This document shows positions 42,395 through 51,752 of a DNA stretch of 64,000 bases, in pieces; position 1 is the stretch's first letter, and each line of letters begins with the position of its first letter. The stretch lies in the NCBI GenBank assembly GCA_005503065.1, contig SCOE01000005.1:62001-126000 (forward strand), given 5' to 3'. The notes below the pieces were generated by a model. That model was given only the letters and a program-made list of their open reading frames with translations. It had not been told where the DNA came from and searched no databases. This DNA is from Comamonadaceae bacterium ALPHA2B (GTDB lineage Bacteria > Pseudomonadota > Gammaproteobacteria > Burkholderiales > Burkholderiaceae_C). A program made the position numbers and the translations under genes.

Positions 42395-43192
42395 TCAGTC
42401 GGCCTGGAAGCAGTCGCGGAAGCTGAACCAGGTCGAGGTCAGGAACATCGCCGTGAGGACGAAGGAACCGCCGACCAGCACCGCCACCCCCACGCTGCCC
42501 GCGGCCGCCATCGCGACGCTGGCCACGAGCGACAGCACGATGCTGCCGGCCAGCACCACGGCGAACCACACCAGTCCGTAGACCGCCATGGCGCCGAAGT
42601 TGCGCACGCAGGTCACGAGGCTGAAGAACAGGCTCTTGACCGGCGGCACCGCGTGCCAATGGACCAGCGCCGGCGCATGCCAGAAGGCGAGCGCAACCGG
42701 CAGGTACAGCGCCATGCGCAGCAGCATGGCGAACTGGAAGGCGCCGCTCTGGATCACCTCGGGCTTGGGCGCGCCCTGCGCATCGAAGGCGCCGGCCATC
42801 GGGTCGCCCGCGATCGCGCTGGCGAGCAGGCCGGCGAGCGTGACGGCAACGCCGTAGAGCGCGCCCAGCGCCACCAGCGGCCGCACCTGGCTGCGCACGG
42901 CGCCCAGCGCCGACATGAAAAGCACTGCCGTCACGGGCCGGCCGTCGGGCGTGACGCGCCCCGGCGGCAGCCGGCTGGCCTGCTCGGCGGCGGCCATCAT
43001 GGCCAGCGTGCTGGCTGGCGCCAGCGCCACGGCCAGGGCGCCGCCCAGCACCGGCACGCGCGACAGCAGCGCGATGGCCGACATGAACAGCATGAACAGC
43101 GAGAAGAAGGCCATCGGTGCGCGGCGGAAGGTTTGCAGGCCTTCGCGCACCCATTGGGCGCCGGTGCGCGGCGCGACGAGCAGCAGCTTCAT
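42395..43192 (-). CDS. BPSS1780-family membrane protein
   Basis: A 265-aa integral membrane protein starting MKLLLVAPRTGAQWVREGLQ, the typical opening of the family. About six hydrophobic segments are seen, for example FFSLFMLFMSAIALLSRV and VYGLVWFAVVLAGSIVLSLV. Function unknown. It starts just inside or next to the end of thrB, as is common in Burkholderiales. Confidence 0.85.
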   Translation of the reverse strand: MKLLLVAPRTGAQWVREGLQTFRRAPMAFFSLFMLFMSAIALLSRVPVLGGALAVALAPASTLAMMAAAEQASRLPPGRVTPDGRPVTAVLFMSALGAVRSQVRPLVALGALYGVAVTLAGLLASAIAGDPMAGAFDAQGAPKPEVIQSGAFQFAMLLRMALYLPVALAFWHAPALVHWHAVPPVKSLFFSLVTCVRNFGAMAVYGLVWFAVVLAGSIVLSLVASVAMAAAGSVGVAVLVGGSFVLTAMFLTSTWFSFRDCFQAD

Positions 43193-43196
43193 GGCG

Positions 43197-44270
43197 TCAG
43201 GCCGGCACCGCTTCCTCGGCGCCCTCGGCCGCCTCGGCGGTGGCGACGCGCGCCGGGGCATGCGCGCGCTGGCGCAGCACGCGCTCGAAATGCGCCGGGT
43301 CGTGGGGCTTGAGCATGCTGGCCTCGCGCGGCAGGTGGAAATCCCACAGGCGCGAGATCCAGAAGCGCAGGGCCGCCGCGCGCAGCATGCCGGGCAGCAG
43401 TTCGCGCTCGGCCCGGGTCAGCGGGCGCACCGTCTCGTAGGCCGCGAGCAGCGCTGCACTGCGTTCGGCATCGGGCACACCGGTCGGCAGGTCGATCGCC
43501 CAGTCGTTCAGGCACACGGCCAGGTCGAAGAGCCAGGTGTCGGTGCCGGCGAAGTAGAAGTCGAACACGCCCGTGAGGCGCGGCGGTGCGTCGGCGTCGC
43601 CGTCGGTGGCGAACATGGCGTTGTCGCGGAACAGGTCGGCGTGCACCGGCCCGCGCGGCAGCGCGGCGTAGGCGGCCGAGGCGGCCAGGTGGTTCTGGTA
43701 GGCCAGCTCGCCCGCGAGCAAGGCGGCCTGCGCGGTGTCGAGGTAGGGCATGACCACCGGCGCGGTGTCGTTCCACCACGGCAGCCCGCGCAGGTTGGGC
43801 TGGATGCGCGGGAAGTCGCGCGCCGCCAGATGCATGCGGGCGAGCAGGGCGCCGAGTTCGCGGCAGTGCGCTGCGCCGGGCGCCAGCTCGCTGCGGCCCG
43901 AGAGGCGCTGCACCACCGCAGCCGGTTTGCCCGCCACCGTGTGCAGCAGCGCGCAGGGCGCATCGGCCGGCACTTCGAGGGGGTGGGTCCCATCGGCCAC
44001 GATCGGCGCCTGGGCCGGGTCGGCAGCCGGGGCCGGCACCGGCAGGCCGGCGTCGGCCAGGTGCTTCATCAGGCACAGGTAGTACGGCAGCTGGGCGAAG
44101 CTCAGTCGCTCGAACAGCGTCAAGACGTACTCGCCCTGGTCGGTGCTGGCGAAGTAGTTGGTGTTCTCGATGCCGCCCTCGATGCCGCGCAGGCTGTGCA
44201 GCTCGCCCAGCCCGAGGCGTCGCAGCAGGGCGCCGGCCTCGTCGGGCCCGACTTCGGTAAAGACCGCCAC
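43197..44270 (-). CDS. thrB: Homoserine kinase (APH-like type)
   Basis: A 357-aa kinase of the aminoglycoside-phosphotransferase fold that phosphorylates homoserine in threonine synthesis. MAVFTEVGPDEAGALLRRLG opens the protein; GIEGGIENTNYFAS and the catalytic GPVHADLFRDNAMF and VFDFYFAGTDTWLFDLAV loops are typical. The C-terminal 20 residues are alanine/glutamate-rich and variable. It is followed by the BPSS1780 gene and preceded by a small DUF2782-like gene. Confidence 0.9.
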   Translation of the reverse strand: MAVFTEVGPDEAGALLRRLGLGELHSLRGIEGGIENTNYFASTDQGEYVLTLFERLSFAQLPYYLCLMKHLADAGLPVPAPAADPAQAPIVADGTHPLEVPADAPCALLHTVAGKPAAVVQRLSGRSELAPGAAHCRELGALLARMHLAARDFPRIQPNLRGLPWWNDTAPVVMPYLDTAQAALLAGELAYQNHLAASAAYAALPRGPVHADLFRDNAMFATDGDADAPPRLTGVFDFYFAGTDTWLFDLAVCLNDWAIDLPTGVPDAERSAALLAAYETVRPLTRAERELLPGMLRAAALRFWISRLWDFHLPREASMLKPHDPAHFERVLRQRAHAPARVATAEAAEGAEEAVPA

Positions 44271-44279
44271 CGCGGACCG

Positions 44280-44654
44280 TCAGAACTTGAGGACGTTCCA
44301 GACGCGCGGGCCGTTGCCGCTGGGTCCGGATTCCGACTGGTTGCGCCCCTGGCGCTGGCCGTCGTTGGGCAGCACCTCGTAGGCGGCGGCGCCGTTCTTG
44401 GGCGTCACGGTGATCTGCTGCGTGCGGCCGCCGTAGCGCGTCTCGTCGACTCGCGCGCCCGAATCCTCGGTGCGCAGGTGCTCGATCTTCTGGTTGCGGC
44501 GGCCTTCGAGCGCCTCCTGGTCGCCTGCCGGTGCTGCCGGCTGCGCCGCCGGGGCGGGCTGCGCGGCCGCCTGGGCGTGGACGGAAGCCAGGGGCAGGAG
44601 ACAGCCCAGCGCCAGCAGGGCCGTGCGCAGGGGGGCGAATCGGTTGGAGCTCAT
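44280..44654 (-). CDS. Small exported protein, DUF2782-like
   Basis: A 124-aa protein with a signal peptide ending near SVHAQA and an Ala/Pro-rich linker. The C-terminal half (KIEHLRTEDSGARVDETRYG, QITVTPKNGAAAYEVLPNDG) resembles the DUF2782 family often found between thrB and polA in betaproteobacteria. Function unknown; probably periplasmic. It is nine bases upstream of thrB and may share its operon. Confidence 0.65.
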   Translation of the reverse strand: MSSNRFAPLRTALLALGCLLPLASVHAQAAAQPAPAAQPAAPAGDQEALEGRRNQKIEHLRTEDSGARVDETRYGGRTQQITVTPKNGAAAYEVLPNDGQRQGRNQSESGPSGNGPRVWNVLKF

Positions 44655-44762
44655 GCGCGGGATTGTAGGTGCCGGCCGATGCCCACGCTGTCAGCCTGTG
44701 CGCTTCGGCCCTGTCTGCCGAATACGCCGAAGCCACCTTGGCGGAGGCGGCAAAATGCCCCG

Positions 44763-47555
44763 ATGACCGACAAGAAAACGCTGCTGCTCGTCGACGGATC
44801 GAGCTACCTGTACCGCGCGTTCCATGCCATGCCCGACCTGCGCGCGGTGCCCGGCGACAGCAAGAGCCCGGCGACCGGCGCCATCCGCGGAATGATCAAC
44901 ATGATGCAGGCCCTGCGCCGCGAGGTGCGTGCCGACTACGTGGCCTGCATCTTCGATGCCCCCGGCAAGACCTTCCGCGACGACTGGTACCCCGCCTACA
45001 AGGCCAACCGCTCGCCGATGCCGGACGACCTGCGCGCGCAGATCGAGCCCATCCACCAGGTGGTGCAGCTGCTGGGCTGGCCGGTGCTCAGCGTGCCCGA
45101 CGTCGAGGCCGACGACGTGATCGGCACCCTGGCGCGCACCGGCGCTGCGCAGGGTGTGGAGGTGATCGTGTCCAGCGGCGACAAGGACCTGTCGCAGCTC
45201 GTGGACGAGCACATCACGATCATCGACACCATGAACGGCAAGCGCCGCGACGTGGCCGGCGTGACGGCCGAATTCGGCGTGCCGCCCTCGCTCATGGTCG
45301 ACTATCAGACGCTGGTCGGCGACGCGGTCGACAACGTGCCCGGCGTCGAGAAGGTCGGCCCCAAGACGGCCGCCAAGTGGCTCGCGCAATACGGCTCGCT
45401 CGACGCGCTGATCGCCGCCGCCGGCGAGATCAAGGGCCAGGCCGGCGAGAACCTGCGCAAGGCGCTCGACCAGCTGCCCCTGTCGCGCCGCCTGGTCACC
45501 ATCCGCACCGATTGCGACCTCGACGGCCACGTGCCCGGCCTGCCGTCGCTCGACGCCCTGGCCATCCGCGAGCAGGACACCGATGCGCTCAAGACCTTCT
45601 ACGAGCAGTACGGCTTCAAGAGCCTGGTGAAGACGCTGCAGGCGCACGAGGTGCCGCCCGAGCTCGTGGAGGAGAACAGGGCGCGGGGTGGGCCGGAAGG
45701 CGGCACCGGGCTGCTCGAAGGCTTCGAGGTGGCGGCGGCAGCACGCGCGACCAACCTGGCCTACGACACGATCTTCACCTGGGAGCAGTTCGACACTTGG
45801 CTGGCCCGGTTGGCGTCGGCCGAGCTGGCTGCGATCGACACCGAGACCACCTCGCTGGACGAGATGCGTGCCGAGATCGTGGGCATCAGCTTCAGCGTGC
45901 AGCCCGGCGAGGCCGCGTATATCCCGCTCACGCACGACTACCCCGATGCGCCGGAGCAGCTGCCTCGCGACGAAGTCCTGGCACGCCTGAAGCCCTGGCT
46001 GGAAAACGGCGACAGGAAGAAGCTCGGCCAGCACGTCAAGTACGACCGCCACGTGTTCGCCAACCACGGCATCGAGGTGCAGGGCTATGCCCACGACACG
46101 ATGCTGCAGAGCTACGTGCTCGAGGTGCACAAGCCGCACGGCCTGGCCAGCCTGGCCGAGCGCCACCTGGGCCGCAGCGGCATCGACTACGAGGACCTGT
46201 GCGGCAAGGGCGCGCACCAGATCCCGTTCAGCCAGGTCGCGATCGAAAAGGCGGCCGAGTATTCCTGCGAGGACAGCGACCAGACGCTGGACGTGCATCG
46301 CGTCCTGTGGCCGCAGCTGCAGGCCGAAGAGAAGCTGCGCTTCGTCTATGAGCTCGAGATGGAGAGCAGCGAGTCGCTCTACCGCATCGAGCGCAACGGC
46401 GTGCTGATCGACGCGCCCACGCTCGCCGCGCAGAGCAACGACCTGGGCAAGCGCATCATGGCGCTGGAGCAGGAGGCGTACGACATCGCGGGCCAGCCCT
46501 TCAACCTCGGCAGCCCCAAGCAGATCGGCGACATCTTCTTCAACAAGCTGGGCCTGCCGGTGGTGAAGAAGACGCCCAGCGGCGCGCCCAGCACCGATGA
46601 GGAGGTGCTCGAGAAGCTGGCCGAGGACTACCCGCTGCCGGCCAAGATCCTGGAGCACCGCGGCCTGTCGAAGCTCAAGGGCACCTACACCGACAAGCTG
46701 GCGCAGATGGCGCTGCCGCGCACGGGGCGCGTCCACACGCACTACGCACAGGCCGTGGCCGTCACCGGCCGCCTGTCGAGCAACGATCCGAACCTGCAGA
46801 ACATCCCGATCCGCACGGCCGAGGGCCGGCGCGTGCGCGAGGCCTTCGTCGCGCCGCCGGGCCATGTGATCGCCAGCGCCGACTATTCGCAGATCGAGCT
46901 GCGCATCATGGCCCACATCAGCGGCGACGAGGCGCTGCTGCGCGCCTTCACCGAGGGCATGGACGTGCACCGCGCCACCGCCGCCGAGGTGTTCGGCCTG
47001 CCGCCCGATCAGGTGAGCAGCGAGCAGCGGCGCTACGCCAAGGTCATCAACTTCGGTCTCATCTACGGCATGAGCAGCTTCGGGCTGGCGCGCAACCTGG
47101 GCATCGACAACACGGCCGCCAAGAGCTACATCGACCGCTACTTCGCGCGCTACCCCGGCGTGAAGCACTACATGGACGAGACCCGTGCCAGCGCCAAGGA
47201 GCGCGGCTACGTCGAGACCGTGTTCGGCCGGCGCCTGTACCTGCCCGAGATCAACTCGCCCAACGGCCCGCGCCGCGGCGGCGCCGAGCGCGCGGCCATC
47301 AACGCACCCATGCAGGGCACCGCGGCGGACCTCATCAAGCTCAGCATGAACAAGGTGCAGGCGGTGCTCGACGCCGAGCAACGCGGCACGAAGATGATCA
47401 TGCAGGTGCACGACGAACTGGTGTTCGAGGTGCCGGAGGCGGAAGTCGACTGGGTGCGCGCCGAGATCCCGCGCCTGATGGCCGGCGTGGCCGACCTGAA
47501 GGTGCCGCTGCTGGCCGAGATCGGCGTCGGGCCGAACTGGGACCAGGCCCATTGA
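44763..47555 (+). CDS. polA: DNA polymerase I
   Basis: A 930-aa polymerase with all three domains. The 5' nuclease domain has LLLVDGSSYLYRAFHAMPD at the N-terminus. The proofreading domain keeps its acidic motif (AIDTETTSLDEM near residue 358). The polymerase domain has DYSQIELRIMAHIS (motif A), KVINFGLIYGMSSFGLARNL (O helix) and VHDELVFEV (motif C). ATG 44763 is chosen over the long in-frame extension, which is antisense to thrB. Confidence 0.96.
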   Translation: MTDKKTLLLVDGSSYLYRAFHAMPDLRAVPGDSKSPATGAIRGMINMMQALRREVRADYVACIFDAPGKTFRDDWYPAYKANRSPMPDDLRAQIEPIHQVVQLLGWPVLSVPDVEADDVIGTLARTGAAQGVEVIVSSGDKDLSQLVDEHITIIDTMNGKRRDVAGVTAEFGVPPSLMVDYQTLVGDAVDNVPGVEKVGPKTAAKWLAQYGSLDALIAAAGEIKGQAGENLRKALDQLPLSRRLVTIRTDCDLDGHVPGLPSLDALAIREQDTDALKTFYEQYGFKSLVKTLQAHEVPPELVEENRARGGPEGGTGLLEGFEVAAAARATNLAYDTIFTWEQFDTWLARLASAELAAIDTETTSLDEMRAEIVGISFSVQPGEAAYIPLTHDYPDAPEQLPRDEVLARLKPWLENGDRKKLGQHVKYDRHVFANHGIEVQGYAHDTMLQSYVLEVHKPHGLASLAERHLGRSGIDYEDLCGKGAHQIPFSQVAIEKAAEYSCEDSDQTLDVHRVLWPQLQAEEKLRFVYELEMESSESLYRIERNGVLIDAPTLAAQSNDLGKRIMALEQEAYDIAGQPFNLGSPKQIGDIFFNKLGLPVVKKTPSGAPSTDEEVLEKLAEDYPLPAKILEHRGLSKLKGTYTDKLAQMALPRTGRVHTHYAQAVAVTGRLSSNDPNLQNIPIRTAEGRRVREAFVAPPGHVIASADYSQIELRIMAHISGDEALLRAFTEGMDVHRATAAEVFGLPPDQVSSEQRRYAKVINFGLIYGMSSFGLARNLGIDNTAAKSYIDRYFARYPGVKHYMDETRASAKERGYVETVFGRRLYLPEINSPNGPRRGGAERAAINAPMQGTAADLIKLSMNKVQAVLDAEQRGTKMIMQVHDELVFEVPEAEVDWVRAEIPRLMAGVADLKVPLLAEIGVGPNWDQAH

Positions 47556-47590
47556 ATGCTCTTCCACTCACCACAAGGAATCCCTCTCCG

Positions 47591-48895
47591 ATGAATCGAC
47601 TCCGAACCACCCTCCGCGTCCTGGCACTGGCCTGCGCCCTGGGAGCGACCGCCGGCGCCGCGCTGGCCGCCCCCGATGCCCGCATCGCCGCGCTCGCGGC
47701 CGAGCAGAAGCAGCCCCTGCTCGACTCCCTGTCGCAGCTGGTCGGCATCGAATCGGGCAGCCGCGACCTGGAAGGGTTGGACAGGATCGCCAACCTCATC
47801 GCAGACCGGCTGAAGGCGCTGGGCGGGCAGGTGGAATTGATCGAGCCCGGCAGTGCGGCCTCCCCAGAGGTCTACCGCATGGAGGACACGCCCGAGAAGA
47901 TCGGCAAGATGGTCAAGGCCACCTTCACCGGCACCGGCACGAAGAAGATCATGCTCATCGCCCACATGGACACCGTGTACCAGGTGGGCATGGGCGCGAA
48001 GCAGCACTTCCGCATCGATGGCGACAAGGCCTACGGTCTGGGCATCGCGGACGACAAGCAGGGCATCGCCGTCATCCTGCATGCGGTCGCCATGCTGCAG
48101 AAGCTGGGCTTCAAGGACTATGGCCAGCTCACGGTGCTGATCAACGGCGACGAGGAGATCAGCTCGCCGGGCTCGCGCGCGCTCATCACCAGGCTGGCGA
48201 GCGAGCACGATGCGGTGCTGTCGCACGAAGGCGCCTCGGCGGCGGAGGACAAGCTGTCGCTGGCCACGGCCGGCATCGGCGCGGTGTCGCTCAAGGTGCA
48301 GGGCAAGGCCTCGCACGCCGGTTCGGCGCCCGAGCGCGGCGTGAACGCCTTCTACGAGATGGCGCACCAGGTGCTGCAGATGCGCGACCTGTCCGATCCG
48401 GCCACGGGCCTGAAGATGAACTGGACCGTCGGCCAGGCCGGCAACAACCGCAACGTCATCCCCGCGACGGCCAACGCCATGGCCGACGTGCGCGTGACCA
48501 AGGTGGCCGACTACGACCGCGTCGAACGCGCCATCGCAGAGCGGGTGAAGAAGCAGCTCATCCCCGAAGCCAAGGTCGAGGCGAAGTTCGAGCGCCGCCG
48601 CCCGCCGCTCGAATCCAACCCCGCGTCGCTGGCGATGGCGAAGCACGCCCAATCGATCTACGAGGAGATGGGCCGCAAGCTCGGCGCCGACGACAAGGTG
48701 GCCGGCGGCGGCACCGACGCGGCATTCGCGGGCCTGTCCGGCAAGGCGGCCGTGGTCGAGCGCTTCGGCCTGCAGGGCTTCGGCGCGCACTCGGCCGATG
48801 CGGAGTACGTCCTCATCGACTCGATCGAGCCGCGCCTCTACCTCGTGACGCGGATGGTGATGGACATCGCCCAGGGCAAGGTGGCGGCGCGCTAG
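47591..48895 (+). CDS. M20 metallopeptidase, glutamate carboxypeptidase (CPG2-like)
   Basis: A 434-aa exported M20 peptidase close in layout to carboxypeptidase G2, which removes C-terminal glutamate from folates. The signal peptide ends near AGAALAAP. Zinc and catalytic motifs are present: IAHMDTVY, GIADDKQG, NGDEEISSPGS and the late GAHSADAEY. The start at 47591 precedes the signal; an in-frame ATG at 47552 lacks support. Specificity beyond the family is uncertain. Confidence 0.85.
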   Translation: MNRLRTTLRVLALACALGATAGAALAAPDARIAALAAEQKQPLLDSLSQLVGIESGSRDLEGLDRIANLIADRLKALGGQVELIEPGSAASPEVYRMEDTPEKIGKMVKATFTGTGTKKIMLIAHMDTVYQVGMGAKQHFRIDGDKAYGLGIADDKQGIAVILHAVAMLQKLGFKDYGQLTVLINGDEEISSPGSRALITRLASEHDAVLSHEGASAAEDKLSLATAGIGAVSLKVQGKASHAGSAPERGVNAFYEMAHQVLQMRDLSDPATGLKMNWTVGQAGNNRNVIPATANAMADVRVTKVADYDRVERAIAERVKKQLIPEAKVEAKFERRRPPLESNPASLAMAKHAQSIYEEMGRKLGADDKVAGGGTDAAFAGLSGKAAVVERFGLQGFGAHSADAEYVLIDSIEPRLYLVTRMVMDIAQGKVAAR

Positions 48896-49021
48896 CGCTT
48901 ACCGGCGCGCGATGCACGCATGCCCACCGGCAACGCAGTGGCATCGCGGGCGTGCGCGGTGGGCGCGTGTGCCGTCGATAGACTGCCGGCTCCTTCCAAA
49001 CCCCCCAAGGAGCTTGCCCTC

Positions 49022-49918
49022 ATGCGCGACGACGACCTGAAACGCGACTTCGACTCCCTGCGACCCGGCGACAGCACCGAAGCCGGTGCCACGCGCCGCA
49101 CCGCCCTCAAGGCGGCCCTGGGGGTGGGGTACGCCGCGGCCACCTTGCCGATCGCTGCGCAGACGGCCATCAAGACCTCGGACGAGGGCCTCAAGGCCGG
49201 CCCGATCAAGTACGCCGTCAACGGCTTCGACGTGCCGGCCTACGCGGCGGCGCCGGCGGGCAAGACCGGGCTGCCGGTGATCCTGGTCATCCAGGAGATC
49301 TTCGGCGTGCACGAGTACATCGCCGACACCTGCCGCCGCTTCGCCAAGCTGGGCTATCTGGCCATCGCGCCCGAGCTGTATGCGCGCCAGGGCGATCCGA
49401 AGGGCTACACCGACATCCCGAAGCTGCAGGCCGAACTGGTGTCCAAGGTGCCGGACGCACAGGTCATGGGCGACCTGGACGGCGCGCTGGCCTGGGCCAG
49501 GGCCAACGGCGGCGACACGGCCCGGGCCGGCATCACCGGCTTCTGCTGGGGCGGGCGCATCGTCTGGCTGTACGCCGCCACCGGCAAGGTGAAGGCCGGC
49601 GTGGCCTGGTACGGCCGGCTGGTCGGCCAGGCGAGCGAGAACACGCCCAAGCACCCGGTCGACGTCGCCGCGAGCCTGCAGGCGCCGGTGCTGGGCCTGT
49701 ACGGCGGCAAGGACCAGGGCATCCCCCTTGACACGGTCGATAAGATGAAAGCGGCACTGGCCACCGGCACCCCGGCGGCCAAGGCTTCCCAGTTCGTCGT
49801 GTACCCCGAAGCGGGCCACGCCTTCCATGCCGACTACCGGCCGAGCTACCTCCAGAGCGCGGCCGAGGACGGCTGGAAGCGCGCCCTGGCCTGGTTCAAG
49901 CAGCACGGCGTGGCCTGA
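49022..49918 (+). CDS. Dienelactone hydrolase family protein, exported
   Basis: A 298-aa alpha/beta hydrolase. The N-terminus has [20 protein letters not shown], consistent with a Tat signal. The catalytic triad is visible: Cys in GFCWGGR, Asp in YGGKDQG and His in [31 protein letters not shown] is typical. Dienelactone hydrolases open lactone rings in aromatic degradation; a secreted version may act on other esters. An independent terminator follows. Confidence 0.85.
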   Translation: MRDDDLKRDFDSLRPGDSTEAGATRRTALKAALGVGYAAATLPIAAQTAIKTSDEGLKAGPIKYAVNGFDVPAYAAAPAGKTGLPVILVIQEIFGVHEYIADTCRRFAKLGYLAIAPELYARQGDPKGYTDIPKLQAELVSKVPDAQVMGDLDGALAWARANGGDTARAGITGFCWGGRIVWLYAATGKVKAGVAWYGRLVGQASENTPKHPVDVAASLQAPVLGLYGGKDQGIPLDTVDKMKAALATGTPAAKASQFVVYPEAGHAFHADYRPSYLQSAAEDGWKRALAWFKQHGVA

Positions 49919-49959
49919 GGTTCCGGCACCAGCGCAACGGGAAGCCAGCCGTCAGAATG

Positions 49960-49990
49960 CAGCCGTCCTTCGGGGCGGCTGTTCTTTTTT
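49960..49990 (+). terminator. Rho-independent terminator after dienelactone hydrolase
   Basis: CAGCCGTCC pairs with GGGCGGCTG (one G-T) around a TTCG loop and is followed by TTCTTTTTT. It ends the upstream transcript about 45 bp before the ZIP transporter gene. Confidence 0.8.
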
Positions 49991-49996
49991 GTAGAG

Positions 49997-50052
49997 AAAT
50001 CGGGCTCCAGCGCCCGTCCTGATTGCGCAAACAGCTATGACTTTGATAGCAA
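49997..50052 (+). repeat. Dispersed 56-bp repeat with GCTAT-N7-ATAGC core (copy B)
   Basis: Same unit as at 61666-61721: both begin AAATCGG, share CGCCCGTCC, GCGCAA and CAGCTATGA, and end GATAGCAA. The core palindrome is 50034-50050. The ZIP gene start codon at 50037 lies inside the repeat, so the repeat supplies its first codons. Confidence 0.7.
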
Positions 50053-50951
50053 TTCTCGCCGCGACCCTGCTCGCGGGCATCGGCAGTGTGTGGGTGGCGG
50101 CGGCCTTGCTGCGCCTGGGTGTGCGCGGCGCGCCCGGCGATGCCGGCCACGGTCCCCAATACCTCCTGAGCCTGGCGGCCGGTGCGCTGTTGGCCACGGC
50201 CTTCATGCACCTGCTGCCGGAGGCCTTCGAGAGCCGGATCGAGCCGGGTGTCCTGTTCGCCGTGCTGCTCTTCGGGCTGGTGTTCTTCTTCCTGCTCGAC
50301 AAGGCGGAGCTCTGGCACCACGGGCATGAGCACAACCACGACGCGCACGGCCACGTGCACGACCACGCTTCGCACGACCATGGCCACGGCCACGCACACG
50401 GTCATGCCCATGAGCAGCCAGGACGCCCGCGCGCCGCGGGCGGCTGGAGCGTGCTGACCGGCGACAGCGTGCATTGCTTCGGCGACGGCGTGCTGATCGC
50501 CTCGGCCTTCATCGCCGACCTGCGGCTGGGCGTGCTGGCCGCGGTGGCGGTGCTGGCCCACGAGGTGCCGCACCACATCGGCGACCTGGTGGTGCTGCGG
50601 CAGACCTCGGCCAATTCGCGCGCCGCGCTGGTCAAGGTCTCGCTCGCCGGCACCATGACGGCGCTCGGCGGCCTGGTGGGCTGGTGGCTGGTGGAGCGGC
50701 TCGCGGCATTCCTGCCGTACTTCCTCGTGGTGGCGGGCAGCAGCTTCGTCTACGTGGCGCTGGCCGACCTGATTCCGCAACTCCAGCGCCGGCTCTCGGC
50801 GCGACAGACCCTGACGCAGATCGCCTGGCTGGTGGCGGGCATCGTGCTGGTGACGGTGGTGAGCCGGCTCGCCCACGAAGGCGAAGGACACGACCATGCC
50901 CACGGGCATGACCACGAGCAGGCCGAACAGCACGAGGGCCACAAGCACTGA
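50037..50951 (+). CDS. ZIP-family metal transporter
   Basis: A 304-aa membrane protein of the ZIP family, importing zinc or other divalent metals. Eight hydrophobic segments are seen. A long His/Asp-rich cytoplasmic loop (about residues 98-128) separates TM3 and TM4. TM4-TM5 motifs HCFGDGVLIASAF and HEVPHHIGDLVVL carry the metal ligands. A second His-rich tail ends the protein. The start lies in a palindromic repeat and no clear ribosome site is seen. Confidence 0.88.
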   Translation: MTLIAILAATLLAGIGSVWVAAALLRLGVRGAPGDAGHGPQYLLSLAAGALLATAFMHLLPEAFESRIEPGVLFAVLLFGLVFFFLLDKAELWHHGHEHNHDAHGHVHDHASHDHGHGHAHGHAHEQPGRPRAAGGWSVLTGDSVHCFGDGVLIASAFIADLRLGVLAAVAVLAHEVPHHIGDLVVLRQTSANSRAALVKVSLAGTMTALGGLVGWWLVERLAAFLPYFLVVAGSSFVYVALADLIPQLQRRLSARQTLTQIAWLVAGIVLVTVVSRLAHEGEGHDHAHGHDHEQAEQHEGHKH

Positions 50952-51095
50952 CAAACCGGCCGCCCGTCAAGGGCCGCCGACATGTCCCCCACGGGTCGGT
51001 GGATTCCCGTGGCGGGCCGGGCACGACGGGTTCACCATCGGGCCTGCGTCGGGCCACCGCGCCCCGGCGGCGTTCCGATCGTTCAGGAGTTCCTC

Positions 51096-51311
51096 ATGCC
51101 CGTCCAGCCCAGCGCCCGCGTTCCCGATCCGGCCATCGACGACGAGGTCGACGACCTGCCTGTCGACGAGGCCGCCGCCGTCGACGATGACGAAACCCCC
51201 GAGGAAGAGCTCGCCGAGTCCGGCCTGGACCTCAGCGAAGCGAGCGAACTGGACGCCGACAACGTGCTCGCCGACGAGGAAAGCGCCCGCGTCGTCCAGG
51301 CCCCCGACTGA
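51096..51311 (+). CDS. Small acidic protein of unknown function
   Basis: A 71-aa very acidic protein (IDDEVDDLPVDEAAAVDDDE and ASELDADNVLADEESARV), probably disordered. CAGGAG lies a few bases before ATG 51096. Similar small acidic proteins are scattered in Comamonadaceae; no function can be assigned. Confidence 0.55.
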   Translation: MPVQPSARVPDPAIDDEVDDLPVDEAAAVDDDETPEEELAESGLDLSEASELDADNVLADEESARVVQAPD

Positions 51312-51344
51312 TCGGGTCGCCGCACCCGGTCGGGTGCCGGCCGC

Positions 51345-51551
51345 TCACTCGAGCGTGAAGCCCACCTTCAGCGTGACCTGCCAATGGGCGACCTTGCCGT
51401 CGCTCACGTGCCCGCGCGTTTCCACCACCTCGAACCACTGGATGTTGCGCACCGTCTCGCTGGCCTTGGCGATGGCCCGCTGCACCGCGTCGTCGCTGCC
51501 GGTGGGCGAGGAGCCCGTGAGTTCGAGGATCTTGTAGACATGGTGGCTCAT
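51345..51551 (-). CDS. Dodecin family protein
   Basis: A 68-aa protein matching dodecins, small flavin-storing dodecamers. [20 protein letters not shown], the core [20 protein letters not shown] and [20 protein letters not shown] are typical, including the tryptophan that stacks on flavin. AGGAG precedes the start. Confidence 0.9.
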   Translation of the reverse strand: MSHHVYKILELTGSSPTGSDDAVQRAIAKASETVRNIQWFEVVETRGHVSDGKVAHWQVTLKVGFTLE

Positions 51552-51666
51552 GGGTGTGCTCCTGGATCGAAAGGGATGGACCCATCCTAGACACCCGGAC
51601 CGTCCCATGCATCGGGGCGCACCCCGCGCCCTCGTCGTCCATCGCCGCTTGCGCAGCCGCGCAAGT

Positions 51667-51683
51667 GCTATCAATGACATAGC
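51667..51683 (-). repeat. GCTAT-N7-ATAGC palindrome (copy C, reversed)
   Basis: GCTATCAATGACATAGC. Read on the minus strand, its flank CGCCCG then TGC and CAGCTATG resembles the longer repeats at 49997 and 61666, so this is a diverged reverse copy in the gap before the dodecin gene. Confidence 0.6.
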
Positions 51684-51752
51684 TGCATGTGCACGGCCCG
51701 CGGGCGTCGCGAGCCGATTCGATACAGGGGCGCGATGTGCCCGCGCGGCTGG

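Noticed and set aside
39909-43154. 1081-residue minus-strand open frame
   Set aside because: Antisense to uvrD, whose helicase motifs are complete. Composition is the His/Gln/Arg-rich pattern of shadow frames.
42915-44762. 600-residue in-frame extension upstream of polA
   Set aside because: Antisense to thrB and the BPSS1780 gene. Polymerase I proteins start at MTDKKTLLLVDGSSYLY, so the extension is an artefact of high GC.
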